Origin: Sphingobium cloacae
GTDB taxonomy: Bacteria; Pseudomonadota; Alphaproteobacteria; Sphingomonadales; Sphingomonadaceae
DNA length: 64,000 nucleotides
Direction of reading: 5' to 3'
Assembly (NCBI RefSeq): GCF_002355855.1
Contig: NZ_AP017655.1
Span: 930,001 to 994,000, forward strand
This document shows positions 63,317-64,000 of the stretch, piece by piece. The stretch's first letter is position 1; every line of letters begins with the position of its first letter. The position numbers and the translations under genes were made by a program. The notes under the pieces are model-generated. The model was not told the DNA's origin. It worked only from the letters and a program-made list of their open reading frames with translations, and made no database searches.

Positions 63317-64000
63317 TGGGTCCGCAAGCGCCCGAAGCCGCCTTGTCCGCCACCGATATCCTCTTGACCGATGGCGTCATCCTGCTGGGCGCGGCGGTAT
63401 TCTTCGTCATCCTGTTCCGGCGTTTCGGGCTGGGCGCGGTGCTGGGCTATCTGATCGCGGGCGCGCTGGTGGGACCGCAGGGCCTGGGATGGGTCGGCGG
63501 GGCGGAATCGAAGCTCGCCATCGCGGAAATCGGCATCGTGCTGCTGCTGTTCCTCGTCGGGCTGGAACTGCATCCGGCGCGGCTGTGGCGGCTGAAACGC
63601 GACATCTTCGCGCTGGGCCTGGCGCAGGTGGTCCTGTGCGGCGTGGCGCTGACGGGCCTCATCTTCTATTCGACCGGGTTCAGCTGGGGCGCGGCCATCG
63701 CGCTGGGCCTGCCGCTGGCGCTGTCCTCCACGGCGCAGGTGCTGCCCGGCCTCAAGAATAGCGGCCGCATCAACTCGCCCTTCGGCGAGAAGGTGTTTTC
63801 GATCCTGCTGTTTCAGGACCTGTCCATCGTCCCGCTCATCACCATCATCGCCGCCTTGTCCCGCAATCCGGCGGACGCGGCGGGGCCGCCGGGCTGGCTT
63901 CTGACCGTCTATACGCTGGCGGCGATCACCGGGCTGGTGCTGGCGGGCCGCTTCCTGCTGCGTCCGCTGCTGCAACTGGTGGGGCGGCTGGGCGAGCGGG
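63316..64000 (+). CDS. Kef-type monovalent cation:proton antiporter (CPA2), partial
   Basis: The frame opens at ATG 63316 and runs to the window edge (228 residues). About six to seven transmembrane segments are visible. Motifs of the CPA2 family are GYLIAGALVGPQGLG, EIGIVLLLFLVGLELHPARL and LPLALSSTAQVLPGLK, with EKVFSILLFQDLSIVPLI containing the conserved Gln-Asp. It exchanges K+ or Na+ for protons. The Rossmann-like TrkA-N domain expected in full-length KefB/KefC lies beyond the edge. It starts within the NifU-like stop codon, so the two are coupled. Confidence 0.9.
   Translation, partial: MGPQAPEAALSATDILLTDGVILLGAAVFFVILFRRFGLGAVLGYLIAGALVGPQGLGWVGGAESKLAIAEIGIVLLLFLVGLELHPARLWRLKRDIFALGLAQVVLCGVALTGLIFYSTGFSWGAAIALGLPLALSSTAQVLPGLKNSGRINSPFGEKVFSILLFQDLSIVPLITIIAALSRNPADAAGPPGWLLTVYTLAAITGLVLAGRFLLRPLLQLVGRLGER

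Overview
The window is a 64 kb piece of a GC-rich bacterial chromosome, almost wholly coding, with short intergenic gaps and many ATGA or TGATG gene overlaps. Protein character and gene content (cyoABCD with a SURF1 protein and RegB/RegA, purS/purQ, DUF2093, DUF2794, DUF5818, intracellular PhaZ, alphaproteobacterial ParC and OxyR types) point to an alphaproteobacterium, most likely a sphingomonad (Sphingobium/Sphingomonas group). No phage, insertion sequence, CRISPR array or plasmid backbone is visible. This is core chromosome with some small lineage-specific genes.

Layout. 1-9.1 kb: an EVE-domain gene (cut by the edge), a 2OG-Fe(II) oxygenase, folB, a GNAT gene, an AT-rich spacer, the DUF1285-CoA pyrophosphatase-cca operon, a PAS-GGDEF-EAL protein and parC. 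9.2-16.2 kb: a trehalose operon (otsB, GH15, otsA, a 40-residue membrane peptide) and purine genes purC, purS, purQ with a TauE-type transporter between them. 16.2-20 kb: a ParA ATPase, a ribbon-helix-helix-like partner and a SPOR/TPR lipoprotein, facing away from a second SPOR protein with Sel1 repeats. 20-32 kb: purU, two reverse-strand pairs (flavoprotein/DUF2093, hydrolase/glycosyltransferase), selO, a PepSY-protein/two-component locus, PHA depolymerase and a GST. 32-41.5 kb: aconitase, a small-gene island (zinc-ribbon protein, DUF5818, DUF1328), a 2-hydroxyacid dehydrogenase, an SH3 protein, palindromic repeats, a divergent Amt protein, GT2 and MFS genes. 41.5-48.6 kb: a respiratory operon cyoABCD-SURF1-regB-regA and tRNA-Gly(CCC). 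48.8-64 kb: a hybrid histidine kinase, hydrolases, serine acetyltransferase, a second TauE protein, oxyR, the pgsA-moaD-moaE operon, an LplT-like MFS protein, a class A PBP, purT, a NifU-like protein and a Kef-type antiporter (cut by the edge).

How genes work together. PurU releases formate from formyl-THF and PurT consumes formate, so with PurC/S/Q the window holds much of a formate-linked purine route. The quinol oxidase operon carries its probable assembly factor and a quinone-sensing two-component pair. Four sites match the alphaproteobacterial EcfG (general stress sigma factor) promoter GGAAC-N16/17-CGTT. All four lie in intergenic DNA and point at a gene (zinc-ribbon protein, DUF1328-DUF5818, cyo operon, hybrid kinase). 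This stress-regulon pattern is the strongest regulatory signal in the window. Other notable points are the missing standard start codon of the GH15 gene, an Amt protein without the usual gate residues, a flavoprotein with a four-cysteine C-terminal cluster, and the ParA/SPOR envelope cluster.
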